The notes under the pieces: model-generated
The model's database searches: none
The model's input: the letters and a program-made list of their open reading frames with translations, nothing else
Told to the model about the DNA's origin: nothing
Part shown: positions 7,713 through 16,800 of the stretch, one piece after another
Position numbering within the stretch: position 1 is the stretch's first letter
How the letters are laid out: the number at the start of each line of letters is the position of its first letter
Assembly (NCBI GenBank): GCA_039916225.1
Contig: JBDSLU010000443.1
Span: 1 to 17,676 of the forward strand
Direction: 5' to 3'
DNA length: 17,676 bases
Source of the DNA: JBDSLU01 sp039916225
GTDB lineage: Bacteria > Acidobacteriota > Vicinamibacteria > Vicinamibacterales > Vicinamibacteraceae
Position numbers and translations under genes: made by a program

Positions 7713-8962
7713 CGTTGTCTCCTGAGCACGTCTTCGAGCAGGGTCGACAGGCGCGCCATCACCACCGGCCGGGCGAACCGCTCGATGACGAGCTGCCGCG
7801 CGCCGGCCCCCATCGCCGCGACCGCGCCAGGGTCGGCGGCGGCGCGGCGGATGGCTGCCGCGATGGCGTCCGGCGAGCCCGGATCGACGACGAAGCCACA
7901 GCCGGCTTCGGTGACGATCTGGGCCAGGTCGGAGTGCGCGTCGGTCATCGCCAGCACCGCGCCGTTGCAGGCCATGATGCGAAACACCTTGGACGGCACC
8001 GCGTCGGCGCCGGTCGAGGCTGCCAGCGGCACCAGCGACAGGTTGGTCGCGCCGTAGATCTCCGGGACCCGCGCGAACGGCAGATAAGGCACCAGCCGCA
8101 CGTTGGTGTGGCCCTCCTCGCGAATCCGGCGCTCGAGGACGTCCCACATGCTGCCGGCGCCAATCAGGACGATCACGACCGGCTCGAGATCGCGCAGCTG
8201 AGCGGCGGCGTCGAGCAGGGTCCCGAGGCCTTGCGCCGGCCCGAGGTTGCCGGCATAGCTGACGATGAACCGTCCGTCGAGGCCGAGCTCGCGCGTCAGC
8301 GCGTTCGGCGCCGGCACCGGCGTCAGGGCGTCGGCGTCGACGAAGTTGGGCAGCAATGCCAGCTTGCCGGCCGGCACGCCCTTGTCGAGCAGCCGCTGAT
8401 GCATGCGGTTGGCGATCGGCAGGATCAGCGCGGCGCGCCGGTAGACGAAGCGCTCGAGCACGTAGAGCAGCCGGATGGCGGTGCGGTTCTTCACCGCGCC
8501 GAGGGCGATGGCGATGTCGGGGTAGAGCTCGTTGACCAGGTAGAGGAACGGCGCCCGGTGCCACCACCCGAGCAGCCACGCCGCGATGCCCATCGTCAGC
8601 GGCGGCGATGGCGTCACGATCACGTCGACCTTGCGCAGCGCGACCACGCCGACGACCACGCTCAGCGCGTGGAACAGCATCCAGGCGACCAGCCGCTTGG
8701 GGACCGACGCCGTCTTGCGCGGCATCGCCGTGTGGTAGACGACGGCGCCGCGCAGCGAGCTGCGTTGGACGAGGCGCCCCCACCACGGCTGCAGCGGCTG
8801 CCGGGCCAGCAGGTCGGGATCGTGGTTGTAGTGGGGCGTCGTCGTCACCACCGACACCTGGTGCCCGAGGGCGTGCAGATCGATCGCCATCTCCCCGACG
8901 ATCTGCGCCGTCGACACGGCGTCGGGCGGGAAGACCAGGGTGAGGACCAGGACGTGGGCCAT
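7709..8962 (-). CDS. Glycosyltransferase family 4, WbuB-like
   Basis: This 417-residue cytoplasmic, probably membrane-associated, glycosyltransferase has the GT-B fold. The start VLVLTLVFPPDAVSTAQIVGEMA (4-26) and the motifs TPHYNHDP (42-49), TPSPPLTMG (117-125), NELYPDI (144-150), YAGNLGPAQG (236-245), LIGAGS (266-271) and VPSKVFRIMACNGAVLA (322-338) are typical of the WbuB-like GT4 group. E. coli WbuB is thought to transfer L-FucNAc. That fits the adjacent sugar-nucleotide module, so I infer transfer of L-FucNAc or L-QuiNAc to the lipid-linked chain. The stretch at about 91-135 is hydrophobic and may dip into the membrane. The ATG start at 8962 lies nine bases after the previous stop. Acceptor and linkage cannot be told from the sequence. 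Confidence 0.9.
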   Translation of the reverse strand: MAHVLVLTLVFPPDAVSTAQIVGEMAIDLHALGHQVSVVTTTPHYNHDPDLLARQPLQPWWGRLVQRSSLRGAVVYHTAMPRKTASVPKRLVAWMLFHALSVVVGVVALRKVDVIVTPSPPLTMGIAAWLLGWWHRAPFLYLVNELYPDIAIALGAVKNRTAIRLLYVLERFVYRRAALILPIANRMHQRLLDKGVPAGKLALLPNFVDADALTPVPAPNALTRELGLDGRFIVSYAGNLGPAQGLGTLLDAAAQLRDLEPVVIVLIGAGSMWDVLERRIREEGHTNVRLVPYLPFARVPEIYGATNLSLVPLAASTGADAVPSKVFRIMACNGAVLAMTDAHSDLAQIVTEAGCGFVVDPGSPDAIAAAIRRAAADPGAVAAMGAGARQLVIERFARPVVMARLSTLLEDVLRRQR

Positions 8963-8971
8963 CGGATCGGA

Positions 8972-10117
8972 TCAGCGGCCGGCGCTGGCTGGCGCGTGCT
9001 GGGCCAGGAAGGCGAAGGTCTCGTGCGCGCAGCGGGTCCAGCTGAAGGCGGCGGCCCGATCGAACGCGCGCGCCGCCAGCGAGGCGCGCAGCGCGGCATC
9101 GCCGAACAGCTTCTCGATGGCCGCGGCGATCGTCCCGGGCGCCTCGGGATCGAAGTAGAGGCCGGCGTCGCCGAGCACCCCGGGCATCGGGCCGCGGTCG
9201 GCACAGGCGATGGGCAGGCCGGCGGCCATCGCCTCGAGCAGGATGTTCGGCATGTTCTCGCAGCTCGACGCGAAGACGAACGCGTCGGCGTCATGGTAGT
9301 GCCGGACCAGCGCCGGATGGCCGGCCGGACCGAGGAAGCGGATGGCGCCGCCGGCGGCCTCGACAGCGGCCAGCGCGGCGTCGAGCCGCGGCCGGGCGAG
9401 CGGGTAGGAGTAGCCGACGAGGTCGAGCGCGATGGGCAGCCCGCGGGCCCGCAGCCTGGCGACGGCCTCGACGACGTGCCACTGGTGCTTGTAGGGCTCG
9501 ATGTTCGAGACGTAGAGAAGGCGGAACGGCCGCTGCTCCCCGTACTCGGTCGCCGGACGCTGCGGGCGCGGCGCCAGCCGGAAGGCGTCGGTGACGCCGT
9601 GGGCCACGATCGCCGTACGTCCAGCCAGCGGTCCGGTCGCGTCGAGGACCACGTCGCGGGCGTAGGCGTTCAGGAAGATGACCCCGTCGGCGTGGCGGAA
9701 CGTCGACGCCTGCGCGCCCCGCAGCAACAGCATCTTCAGGCCCATCGCCGACAGTCCGTAGCGCCCTCGCTCGCTGGCCTGGAAGGGCAGCAGGCTGCGC
9801 GACATCGTGACGAACGGATGGAAGCGGCCGCCGTACGACCCGCCGGGCAGGAACAGGACGTCGACGCGCCCGGCGGCTGCCGTGGCCAGCGTCGATCGCT
9901 GCCACCAGACCCGCGAGGCGAGGCCGCCGTCCAGCTGTGGGACGTGGATGGCTTCGAGCCACGGCCGCTCCGGCAGCCGATCGAGCATCGCCCGGCCGCT
10001 CCACACCAGCACGCGGTCGACGCCGTGGCGGCCGGGATCGGCCGCCCCGAGCACCTCGACGAGGTGGGTGATGCCGCCGCCGGCCCGGAGATTCGAAGCA
10101 TCGATGCCGACGCGCAT
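8972..10117 (-). CDS. Glycosyltransferase family 4/1
   Basis: This 381-residue GT-B glycosyltransferase is the first gene of the nine-gene minus-strand operon. It begins MRVGIDASNLRAGGGITHL, a glycine-rich acceptor-side loop common in GT4 enzymes. The C-terminal donor-binding half has LLYVSNIEPYKHQWHVVEA (200-218), LVGYSYP (233-239) and the retaining E-x7-E motif in SSCENMPNILLEAMAAGLP (284-302; E287 and E295). The reading frame is open far upstream, but I chose the ATG at 10117 because it opens the canonical N-terminus and gives the usual length. The gene upstream is divergent (129-base gap), so its promoter probably lies in 10118-10246. The donor sugar is unknown; a hexose or a HexNAc is equally possible. 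Confidence 0.9.
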   Translation of the reverse strand: MRVGIDASNLRAGGGITHLVEVLGAADPGRHGVDRVLVWSGRAMLDRLPERPWLEAIHVPQLDGGLASRVWWQRSTLATAAAGRVDVLFLPGGSYGGRFHPFVTMSRSLLPFQASERGRYGLSAMGLKMLLLRGAQASTFRHADGVIFLNAYARDVVLDATGPLAGRTAIVAHGVTDAFRLAPRPQRPATEYGEQRPFRLLYVSNIEPYKHQWHVVEAVARLRARGLPIALDLVGYSYPLARPRLDAALAAVEAAGGAIRFLGPAGHPALVRHYHDADAFVFASSCENMPNILLEAMAAGLPIACADRGPMPGVLGDAGLYFDPEAPGTIAAAIEKLFGDAALRASLAARAFDRAAAFSWTRCAHETFAFLAQHAPASAGR

Positions 10118-10246
10118 GTGGTGGTCGCCCGTCCCCGGGCAAACGACGGACGGTACCTTACATCGGGCCGCCCGGCCAAGGCGCCTCCGCGATCGGCGGC
10201 CGCGGCGGCGTGGCCCGCCGGACGGCCCGGAGCGATGCGGTAGTGT
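10118..10246. promoter_or_regulatory. Divergent intergenic region, likely bidirectional promoter
   Basis: These 129 bases separate the minus-strand operon from the flippase gene on the plus strand, and both start from here. A locally less GC-rich patch at about 10141-10165 contains, on the minus strand, ATGTAAGGTACC. That could include a weak -10 element, but no well-spaced TTGACA-like -35 could be paired with it. No operator-like palindrome stands out. The promoter role is inferred from gene orientation only. Confidence 0.4.
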
Positions 10247-11578
10247 GTGCGGGTGCGATCGCTCTGGGGCCGCCTGTCGCAGCCGGCCGTCCTCGCCCTG
10301 CTCGCCGGGGTGAACCTGCTCGTGACCGTCGGGTACCAGTGGCTGCCGGTGGCCCGCCTCGGCGTTGGCGCGTCGACCGATGCCCTTTTCGTCAGCGCCA
10401 TCGTGCCCCAGGTGCTCCTGTCGGTCGTCAGCAGCGGCCTGACCTCGGTGCTGACGCCGCTCCTGGCCACGGCGGGGCCCGATCGCTTCCGGGTGCAGAC
10501 CTGGACCTACGCCCACGGCGTCGGACTGGCGGCGCTGGCGCTGAATGGCGCCCTGTTCCTGGCGGCGCCGTGGTGGGTGGTGTGGCTCGTGCCCGGTTTC
10601 GAGGCGCCGGCCCGGGCGCTGACCGTCGACCTCGTCCGCGTCCAGCTCGCCGGGGCCGTCGCCACGATGCTGCTGATGGTGGCGTGGTCGGCGGACTACG
10701 CGCGCCGCCGCTTCGTCCGGGTCGAAACGAGCGCCATTCTCGCCGGCCTGGTCGGCCTCGGGGTGGCCATGGCGCTGCTGCCGCGACTCGGCGTCCACGC
10801 CGTCGCCTGGGGCATGTCGCTGCGCTCGATCCTGCAGCTGGCCCTCCTGGTGCCCGGCTGGGGCGCCTACACCCGCCCGGACTGGCGCGCGACCGGCGGA
10901 CGCACGGCCTTCGCGCGGCTGCTGCCGCTGATGGGGGGCGCCACGTACTACAAGCTCGATCCGATGGTGGAGCGCGTGCTGGCCTCGTTCGCGCCGGCCG
11001 GGCAGCTGTCGCTGCTGCATCTCGGCCAGCAGGCCTACGCCGCCGGCAACCAGATCCTCACCAAGGCGGTCGTCAACCCGATCATGCCGGCGCTCGCGGA
11101 GCTGGCGGCAGCCCGCATCTGGCCCGACTTCGCCCGGCTCACCTGGCGCCGCCTCGCAGCTGTCCTGATCGCGGCGATCGCTGCCTGGCTGGCGCTGGCG
11201 GTGGCCGGCCGGCCCGCGCTCGCCCTGCTCCTCGGTCACTGGCTCGGGCTCCCCGAGATCGCCCTGCTTCACGTGATCCTGCTGGCGCTCGGCGGCGTCT
11301 GGCTCGGTGGCGCGGCCGGCCAGGTGTCGACGGTCAGCTTCTTCGCGCTCGGCGACACGCGGACGCCGACGACGGTCGGCGTCATCGGGTTCACCGTCGC
11401 CATTCCGATCAAAATCGTCTTCTACTGGTGGTGGGGCGTCGTCGGCCTGGCCGTGGCCACGTCGATCTACACCGCCGGCAACGCCATCGCCCACCAGATC
11501 CTGCTGCACCGCGCCATCGGCCGGCGCGCCGCCGAACGCCCCGTCTCCGGCCCCCTCCCCGGCCAGGTGTCGGCGTGA
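10247..11578 (+). CDS. MurJ/Wzx-type lipid-linked oligosaccharide flippase
   Basis: This 443-residue polytopic membrane protein of the MOP superfamily would move undecaprenyl-linked repeat units from the cytoplasmic to the periplasmic face. N-terminal GASTDALFVSAIVPQ (41-55) corresponds to the MurJ-like G-x-x-x-DAFFVA-x-x-IP region. YYKLDPMVERVLAS (234-247), NPIMPALAELA (277-287) and FFALGDTRTPTTVG (365-378) also match MurJ family positions. The protein is shorter than typical MurJ (about 510 residues), so it may have about 12 rather than 14 helices. Its place in a glycan operon next to glycosyltransferases favours polysaccharide export over peptidoglycan lipid II. The first GTG (10247) is used; a second GTG two codons on is equally possible. 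Its stop overlaps the next start by one base (TGATG). Confidence 0.85.
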   Translation: MRVRSLWGRLSQPAVLALLAGVNLLVTVGYQWLPVARLGVGASTDALFVSAIVPQVLLSVVSSGLTSVLTPLLATAGPDRFRVQTWTYAHGVGLAALALNGALFLAAPWWVVWLVPGFEAPARALTVDLVRVQLAGAVATMLLMVAWSADYARRRFVRVETSAILAGLVGLGVAMALLPRLGVHAVAWGMSLRSILQLALLVPGWGAYTRPDWRATGGRTAFARLLPLMGGATYYKLDPMVERVLASFAPAGQLSLLHLGQQAYAAGNQILTKAVVNPIMPALAELAAARIWPDFARLTWRRLAAVLIAAIAAWLALAVAGRPALALLLGHWLGLPEIALLHVILLALGGVWLGGAAGQVSTVSFFALGDTRTPTTVGVIGFTVAIPIKIVFYWWWGVVGLAVATSIYTAGNAIAHQILLHRAIGRRAAERPVSGPLPGQVSA

Positions 11579-12621
11579 TGCGCGTCTGCGCCATCACCAG
11601 CGGCGCGTCCGCGCCGGCATCGCGCTTCCGGATCCGCCAGCACATCGCGCCCCTCGCCGAGGCCGGCATCGCGGTCGACGAGTACGTGCCGGGCATCGCG
11701 CAGGCGATGCCGCTGCCAGGGCCGCTGGCCCGGGTCCGGCGGCGGCACCTCGGCCCGCTGGCGGCAGCGTGGCTGGCCGCACATGCCGCGTCACGCCTGC
11801 CGGCGCTGCTGGCCAGTCGCCGCGCCGACGCCGTGTGGCTCGAGCGGGTGCTCGCCCCGGGCTTCGAGTGGCTGGTGCGCGGCCTGAAGGCACCACTCGT
11901 CCTCGACGTCGACGACGCCGTCTGGCTGGAGGGCCTGGCCGGACGGGCCACGCCCCGCCGGGCCCGGGCCGCGTCGGCGGTCATCGCCGGCAATCGCTAC
12001 CTGGCTGACTGGTTCGCGGCCTACTGTCCGCGGGTCCACATCGTGCCCACGGCGATCGACTGCCAGCGGATCCAGCCGGTGCCGCGCACCGGGCCGGGGT
12101 TCGTCATGGGCTGGACCGGCACGTCACCGAACTTTCCCTACCTCGCCGCGATCGAGCCGGCGATCGAGGCCGTGCTGCGCGACCTGCCCGGCTCGGCGCT
12201 GCTGGTCGTCGCCGATCGCCAACCGTGGCTGCCGCGGCTGGCCGGACGCGACGTGCGCTTCGTCCGGTGGTCGGTGGCGAGCGAGGTCGAGGCGCTGGCG
12301 TCGATGGACGTCGGCCTGATGCCCCTCGCCGACGATGAATGGACGCGCGGCAAGTGCAGCTTCAAGATGCTGCAGTACATGGCCGCCGGCGTGCCGAGCG
12401 TGGTGTCGCCGGTCGGGATGAACCGCGAAGTGCTCGCGCTGGGCGAGAGCGGGCTCGGCGCATCCGGCGTCGACGAGTGGGTCGACGCCTTGCGGACACT
12501 CGCGATGGATCCTGATCGACGCGCCCGCCTCGGCGTCACCGGTCGGGCCGTGGCGCTCGCCCACTTCGACGTGCCGGTGGTGGCGAAGCAGCTCGCCGCG
12601 GTCTTCCACTCGCTACGCTAG
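11578..12621 (+). CDS. Glycosyltransferase (GT4/GT1-like)
   Basis: This 347-residue protein has a GT-B glycosyltransferase layout. The N-terminus MRVCAITSGASAPASRFRIRQ is followed by AVWLERVL (85-92), VLDVDDAVWLEG (108-119) and IAGNRYLADWF (136-146). In the second half are VMGWTGTSPNFPYL (176-189), VGLMPLADDEWTRGKCSFK (245-263) and MLQYMAAGVPSVVSPVGMN (264-282). In this subfamily the E-x7-E motif of classic GT4 enzymes is replaced by the GKCSFKMLQYMA segment, a pattern familiar in loci of environmental bacteria. It is coupled to the flippase gene by a one-base overlap, so the two form a short plus-strand operon. Its stop shares a CTAG with the stop of the convergent wecB. The donor sugar is not recognisable. 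Confidence 0.86.
   Translation: MRVCAITSGASAPASRFRIRQHIAPLAEAGIAVDEYVPGIAQAMPLPGPLARVRRRHLGPLAAAWLAAHAASRLPALLASRRADAVWLERVLAPGFEWLVRGLKAPLVLDVDDAVWLEGLAGRATPRRARAASAVIAGNRYLADWFAAYCPRVHIVPTAIDCQRIQPVPRTGPGFVMGWTGTSPNFPYLAAIEPAIEAVLRDLPGSALLVVADRQPWLPRLAGRDVRFVRWSVASEVEALASMDVGLMPLADDEWTRGKCSFKMLQYMAAGVPSVVSPVGMNREVLALGESGLGASGVDEWVDALRTLAMDPDRRARLGVTGRAVALAHFDVPVVAKQLAAVFHSLR
12618..12621. other. Shared CTAG carrying both convergent stop codons
   Basis: The glycosyltransferase on the plus strand ends with TAG at 12619-12621, and wecB on the minus strand ends with TAG at 12620-12618. Both stops lie in one CTAG palindrome, so there is no space for a terminator between the genes. Confidence 0.9.
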
Positions 12622-13754
12622 CGGGCGGCGAGCCAGGCGCGGATCGCATCGGCGGCCCGATCGGCGGCGTGCCCGTCCCACGACGGGATCGGCGTCGATG
12701 CCCGCGGCTCCCCGAGCGCGGCGGCGACCCACAGACCCAGCATGTCGAGATCGGTGCCGACCAGCGTGTTGGTCCCCGAGCTGGTGGTCTCCGGCCATTC
12801 GGTGGTGTCCCGGAGCGTCAGGCAGGGCACGCCGAGGACGGTGGTCTCGGCCTGGATGCCACCCGAATCGGTGAAGACGCACGCCGCGTGATCCATCAGC
12901 GCCACGAAGGCCCGGTAGCCGAGCGGGTCGCAGACACGCAAACCCGAACCGGATCCAGTGAGCCCGGCTCCATCGAGGCCGGCCCCTTCGAGACCGGCCC
13001 CTTCGAGACCGGCAGCGGCGAGCTGGCGGGCCGTCCGCGGGTGCACCGGGAACAGCACCGGCCATGATCCTGCTGCCCGCACGACTTCCTCGAGCAGGGC
13101 CCGCAGCCGACCCGGATCGTCGACGTTGGACGGGCGGTGCAGGGTGAGGACGGCGTAGCGGCGGTCCTCGATCGACAACGTGCGCCGCACGTCGTCCCAC
13201 GGCGCGCCGGCGCGGTGGGCGAGGAGGGTGTCGATGGCCACGTTGCCGACCGTCGCGATCGCGGCCGGCGGCAGGCCTTCGCGGGCCAGGTTGGCGGCCG
13301 CGGTATCGGTCGGGGCCAGCAGCAGCGCGGACAGGTGATCGGCGACGACCCGGTTCGTCTCTTCGGGCATCCGGCGATCGAACGAGCGCAGGCCAGCCTC
13401 GAGATGCGCGACCGGGATACCCAGCTTGGCGGCGACGAGCGCGGCGGCGAGCGTCGAGTTCACGTCGCCGATCACCACGACGAGATCGGGGCGCTCGGCG
13501 ACGAGGATCGGTTCGAGGCGAAGGAGCACGGCCGCCGTCTGCGCCGCGTGCGTGCCGCTGCCGACACCGAGGTCCTGATCGGGCCGCGGCAGCCGGAGCT
13601 CGTCGAAGAAGACCCGTGACAACGCGTCGTCGTAGTGCTGCCCGGTGTGAATGAGCCGCTGCGTGATGCCGCCACCGCGCTCGAGGGCGGCCATGACCGG
13701 CGCGGCCTTGATGAAGTTCGGCCGGGCCCCGACGACGTGCACCACCTTCGGCAT
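12618..13754 (-). CDS. wecB: UDP-N-acetylglucosamine 2-epimerase (non-hydrolysing)
   Basis: This 378-residue cytoplasmic enzyme is predicted to interconvert UDP-GlcNAc and UDP-ManNAc. Motifs match WecB closely: VGARPNFIKAAPV (8-20), HTGQHYD (36-42), VIGDVNST (94-101), HLEAGLRSFDRRMPEETNR (117-135), LTLHRPSNV (203-211), HPRT (238-241), DPLGY (276-280), FTDSGGIQAE (294-303) and RDTTEWPET (315-323). Candidate catalytic residues are D97, E119, E131/E132 and H206. Compared with the family it carries about 15-20 extra residues at 248-271, made of tandem AGLEG-type pentapeptides just before DPLGY. No wecC-like dehydrogenase lies in the window, so ManNAc may be used directly or oxidised elsewhere. 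The ATG at 13754 opens the canonical N-terminus. Confidence 0.93.
   Translation of the reverse strand: MPKVVHVVGARPNFIKAAPVMAALERGGGITQRLIHTGQHYDDALSRVFFDELRLPRPDQDLGVGSGTHAAQTAAVLLRLEPILVAERPDLVVVIGDVNSTLAAALVAAKLGIPVAHLEAGLRSFDRRMPEETNRVVADHLSALLLAPTDTAAANLAREGLPPAAIATVGNVAIDTLLAHRAGAPWDDVRRTLSIEDRRYAVLTLHRPSNVDDPGRLRALLEEVVRAAGSWPVLFPVHPRTARQLAAAGLEGAGLEGAGLDGAGLTGSGSGLRVCDPLGYRAFVALMDHAACVFTDSGGIQAETTVLGVPCLTLRDTTEWPETTSSGTNTLVGTDLDMLGLWVAAALGEPRASTPIPSWDGHAADRAADAIRAWLAAR
12954..13013 (-). repeat. In-frame 15-bp tandem repeat inside wecB
   Basis: Four 15-base units encode AGLEG, AGLEG, AGLDG, AGLTG (residues 248-267), followed by a degenerate SGSG. The first two units (12999-13013 and 12984-12998) are identical; the others differ at a few bases. 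The unit length is a multiple of three, so copy-number change would keep the frame. The repeat sits in the loop before the DPLGY motif. Confidence 0.9.
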
Positions 13755-13849
13755 CGCGGCCGATGCTATCAGCGCGGGCTCGTTCGTCGCCTGAGCGGAC
13801 GCAGACGCCGCCCGCTCGCGGCCGATTCAGCCCGCGCGCTCGCGCCAGA
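13755..13849. other. Intergenic gap upstream of wecB
   Basis: These 95 bases lie between the stop of the large FG-GAP gene and the start of wecB, both on the minus strand. A GC-rich inverted repeat (13793-13798 GAGCGG with 13812-13817 CCGCTC) could form a six-base stem around a 13-base loop. No T-tract and no convincing -10/-35 pair were seen, so neither a terminator nor a promoter can be claimed. Confidence 0.4.
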
Positions 13850-16800
13850 TCAGTAAGTCTGCTGCCGTCCGTCGGCGAACAGGCGGACCCGCTGGCCCGC
13901 CGTCACGACGAAGGTGCGCGTCGCGCCGGCGAACCGGACGGTGACGTCGAACTGGCCCGTGTAGGGCGTGCCGACGATCAGCTCGTACTGATTCTGGGCG
14001 AGGAAGCCCGAGCCGCCGTCGACGACGCGCGTGTAGACGACACCAGGCGCCTGCCGCGGCCGCACCTGGGCGACGCGTCCGTACTGCGTGCGGGCGCCGG
14101 CGGCATCGACGATGTCGAGCGTCACCCGGGACAGGCCGCTGTGCGAGGTCGTGTTGCGGACGATTTCGAGCGAACCGCCGGCGCGGCGGCCGATGTCGAC
14201 GCGGCCGTCGTTGTCGTAGTCGCCGCAGGCCATCACGTCGCCGCCCAAACCGTCCAGGGTCGTCAAGGGATTGTCGGTGAACGTCAGGCCGCCGGTGTTG
14301 AGCAGGATGCGCGTCCGGGTCGTGTCGCCGGGAGACAGGATCAGATCCTCGAAGCCGTCGCCGTTCAGATCGCAGGCGTTGACGCCATAACTCCGCGCGT
14401 AAACGTCGGCCGGCAGCGGGACCAGCACGAAGGCCGCGCCGGTGAAGCGCCACAGCTGCGGCCCTTCGCTTGGATGCTGCAGCAGCAGATCGAGCCGGCC
14501 GTCGTTGTCGGCGTCGAGGAAGCGCAGCCCCTCGTCGAAGCGCAGCGGCAGGCCGAGCTCGGCCCGCCGGTCGACGAAGCGCGGGACGCCGCCGGTGACG
14601 CCCTGGTTGAAATAGAAATGACTGGCGGCGTAGAGATCGAGATCGCCGTCGCCGTCGAAGTCGACGGCTTGCGCACCCTCACTCTTGTTCTCGGCCGGCC
14701 AGCCCCGGTTGGCGACGCCGGCGGCGTCGGCGACGTCGGTGAAGTGGCCCTGTCCGTCGTTGAGCAGCAGATAGAACTGCTCGCGCGGGTGGTTGTGCGT
14801 GTACTCGACCATGAACAGGTCGACGTCGCCGTCGCTGTCGAGATCGGCCGAGACGATGTTGTGCCCGTAGCCGGTGACGCCCAGGGCGGCGAACGCCGCG
14901 TCTTCGACGAAGGTGCCGTTGGCCTGCTGGATGAACAGGCGCCCGACGCTGCGCGGGTCGGTGACGGGCAGGTAGGTCCAGGTGACGATGTCGAGGCGGC
15001 CGTCGTTGTTGACGTCGACCGGGTGGTTCTCGCGGTTGTCGCCCGGGAAGAAGTCGACGATCGCCCCGAGCCCGATGGCGCGCAGGTTCTGCGGCACGAG
15101 CGCGCTGCCGGTGTTGAGCGTGCCGACCAGCTCGAGCCGGCCGTCGTTGTTCATGTCGGCGAAGGCGGGGAAGAGGGCACCGCCGAGGACGACCGGGGCG
15201 GCGAAGGTGATGGCCCGCCCGGGCGCGACGGTGAGCACGAACGTCTCGACGACGTCCGGCTGGCCGCCGACGCGGGCGGTGACGGTGACCGTCGTCGACC
15301 CGGTGCCGCTGCCCGGCGTCAGCCGCAGTGTCCCGGTGGCCGCATCGATCGTCACCGTCGCGATGCTCGGCGCCGAGGTCGTCACCGAGAAGGTGGGGCG
15401 CGTCGATCCGGCGATCACGCGGAACGTCTCGATGGTCGTCGTGCCGCTGCCGCGGACGATGGCGCGATCGGTGAGCGTGTGCAGCGGCGCCGACAGGTTC
15501 ATCGCCAGCGCGTTGGCGCCCAGCTCCCACGGCCGCGCGCCCGGCGTGCCGTAGATCGACCACTCGACGACGAGCTCGGCGGCGTCGGGCCCGAGGCTCT
15601 CGACCAGCGTCCCGAAGCGGCGGCCGACGGTGTCGGGGAAGAGCGCGCCGGCGTCGACGTTGAAACGGCTGTTCGGGGCGAGGGCGAACGTCCGCTCGCG
15701 CGTGCCGCCACCCTCGAGCAGCACGGTGACGCGGGCCTGGCCGGCGAAGGCCGAGGTGTTGGCGAGCAGCACGTAGGTCGCGTACTGCTGCGGTCCGCCG
15801 ACCTCACCGGCCGAGACGAGCCAGCGCGTGCCGGTCTCGGTCGCGCCGGGTGAGTTGTGCGCCTCGAACCAGCCGCCGTCGGCCCACCACATCGACCGCT
15901 CGGCGATGAACGGCACGCCGTTCAGGCTGTGGATGCGGGCCGACACCGCGGCGTTGGCCAGCCACGGATGGACCTCGTCGACGCGGATGGTGCGGCGGCT
16001 CTCCGGCGCCAGGTCGTAGGCCATCGGCAACACCGTGCCGTCCGGCAGCAGGTAATCGATCTGGACGAGCGCCGGTGCGGTCGACGGGTTGGCGAGCAGG
16101 ATGTACTCGTCGAAGAAGCCGCCGGTGGCGCCCTCGGCGAGGAACCAGCTGAGGGCCGGCGCGGCGACCGCCGATGCGGCGTGCCCGGCCAGGAACGCCG
16201 TGCCGGCGCCGTCCAGGTACATCGCGCGCTCGACGGCGATGTCCTCGTTCGACGTGATCGCCGCCGAGACGTCGCCACCGCCGAGGCCGGAGATGGCGTT
16301 GACCCAGATCGTCGATCGGCTGCGCGGCGCGACCGTGTAGTCGATGGAGATGGGCGCGTCGGGTGGCGGCCGCAGGTAGCGGACGGTGACCGTGGCCGGA
16401 CGACTGCCCGGGTTCTGCAGCAGATAGAACAGGTTGAACGGCCCGCCCGTGGCGCCTTCGGCGAGGAACCACTGCCGGCCCGGCGCGGCGACCGACGATT
16501 CGGCGTGGCTGCCGATGCCGTTCCACGTCATGACGCGATCGGCGCCGACGGCGACATCCGACTCGATCTCGACGCCGAACTCGGCGCCGCTGATGCCGAG
16601 GTCGGCGGCCACCATCGTGTGGCGGGCCCGCGCCCCGATCGTCAGCGGCAGGTGGCGGACGGTGCCATCGGAGAGCAGGGCGGTGACCAGCACGTGCGCG
16701 GCGGTCGCGTTGGGGTTGGCGAGGGCCAGCTGCCAGGTGAAGAACGAGTTGGACACGCCTTCCGCCAGGCGGCGCGAGAAGCGCCCGCGCGGGTGCGTGC

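Noticed and set aside
7715..10243. An 842-codon plus-strand open frame opposite two glycosyltransferase genes
   Set aside because: It is antisense to two clear GT4 genes. Its translation is rich in Arg, Asp, Gln and His with low complexity and no motif. Such frames are expected opposite GC-rich genes.
10210..11577. Upstream in-frame extension of the glycosyltransferase at 11578 through the flippase gene
   Set aside because: The extension is Arg/Pro-rich shadow sequence of the flippase. The true start is the ATG at 11578, which begins a canonical N-terminus.
12954..13013. CRISPR-like or mobile repeat
   Set aside because: Units are only 15 bases, have no spacers, and are in frame within wecB.
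13763..15853. A 696-codon plus-strand open frame opposite the FG-GAP gene
   Set aside because: The translation is dominated by Asp, Val, Arg and Glu repeats, the mirror of the FG-GAP codons. It has no recognisable domain or ribosome site.
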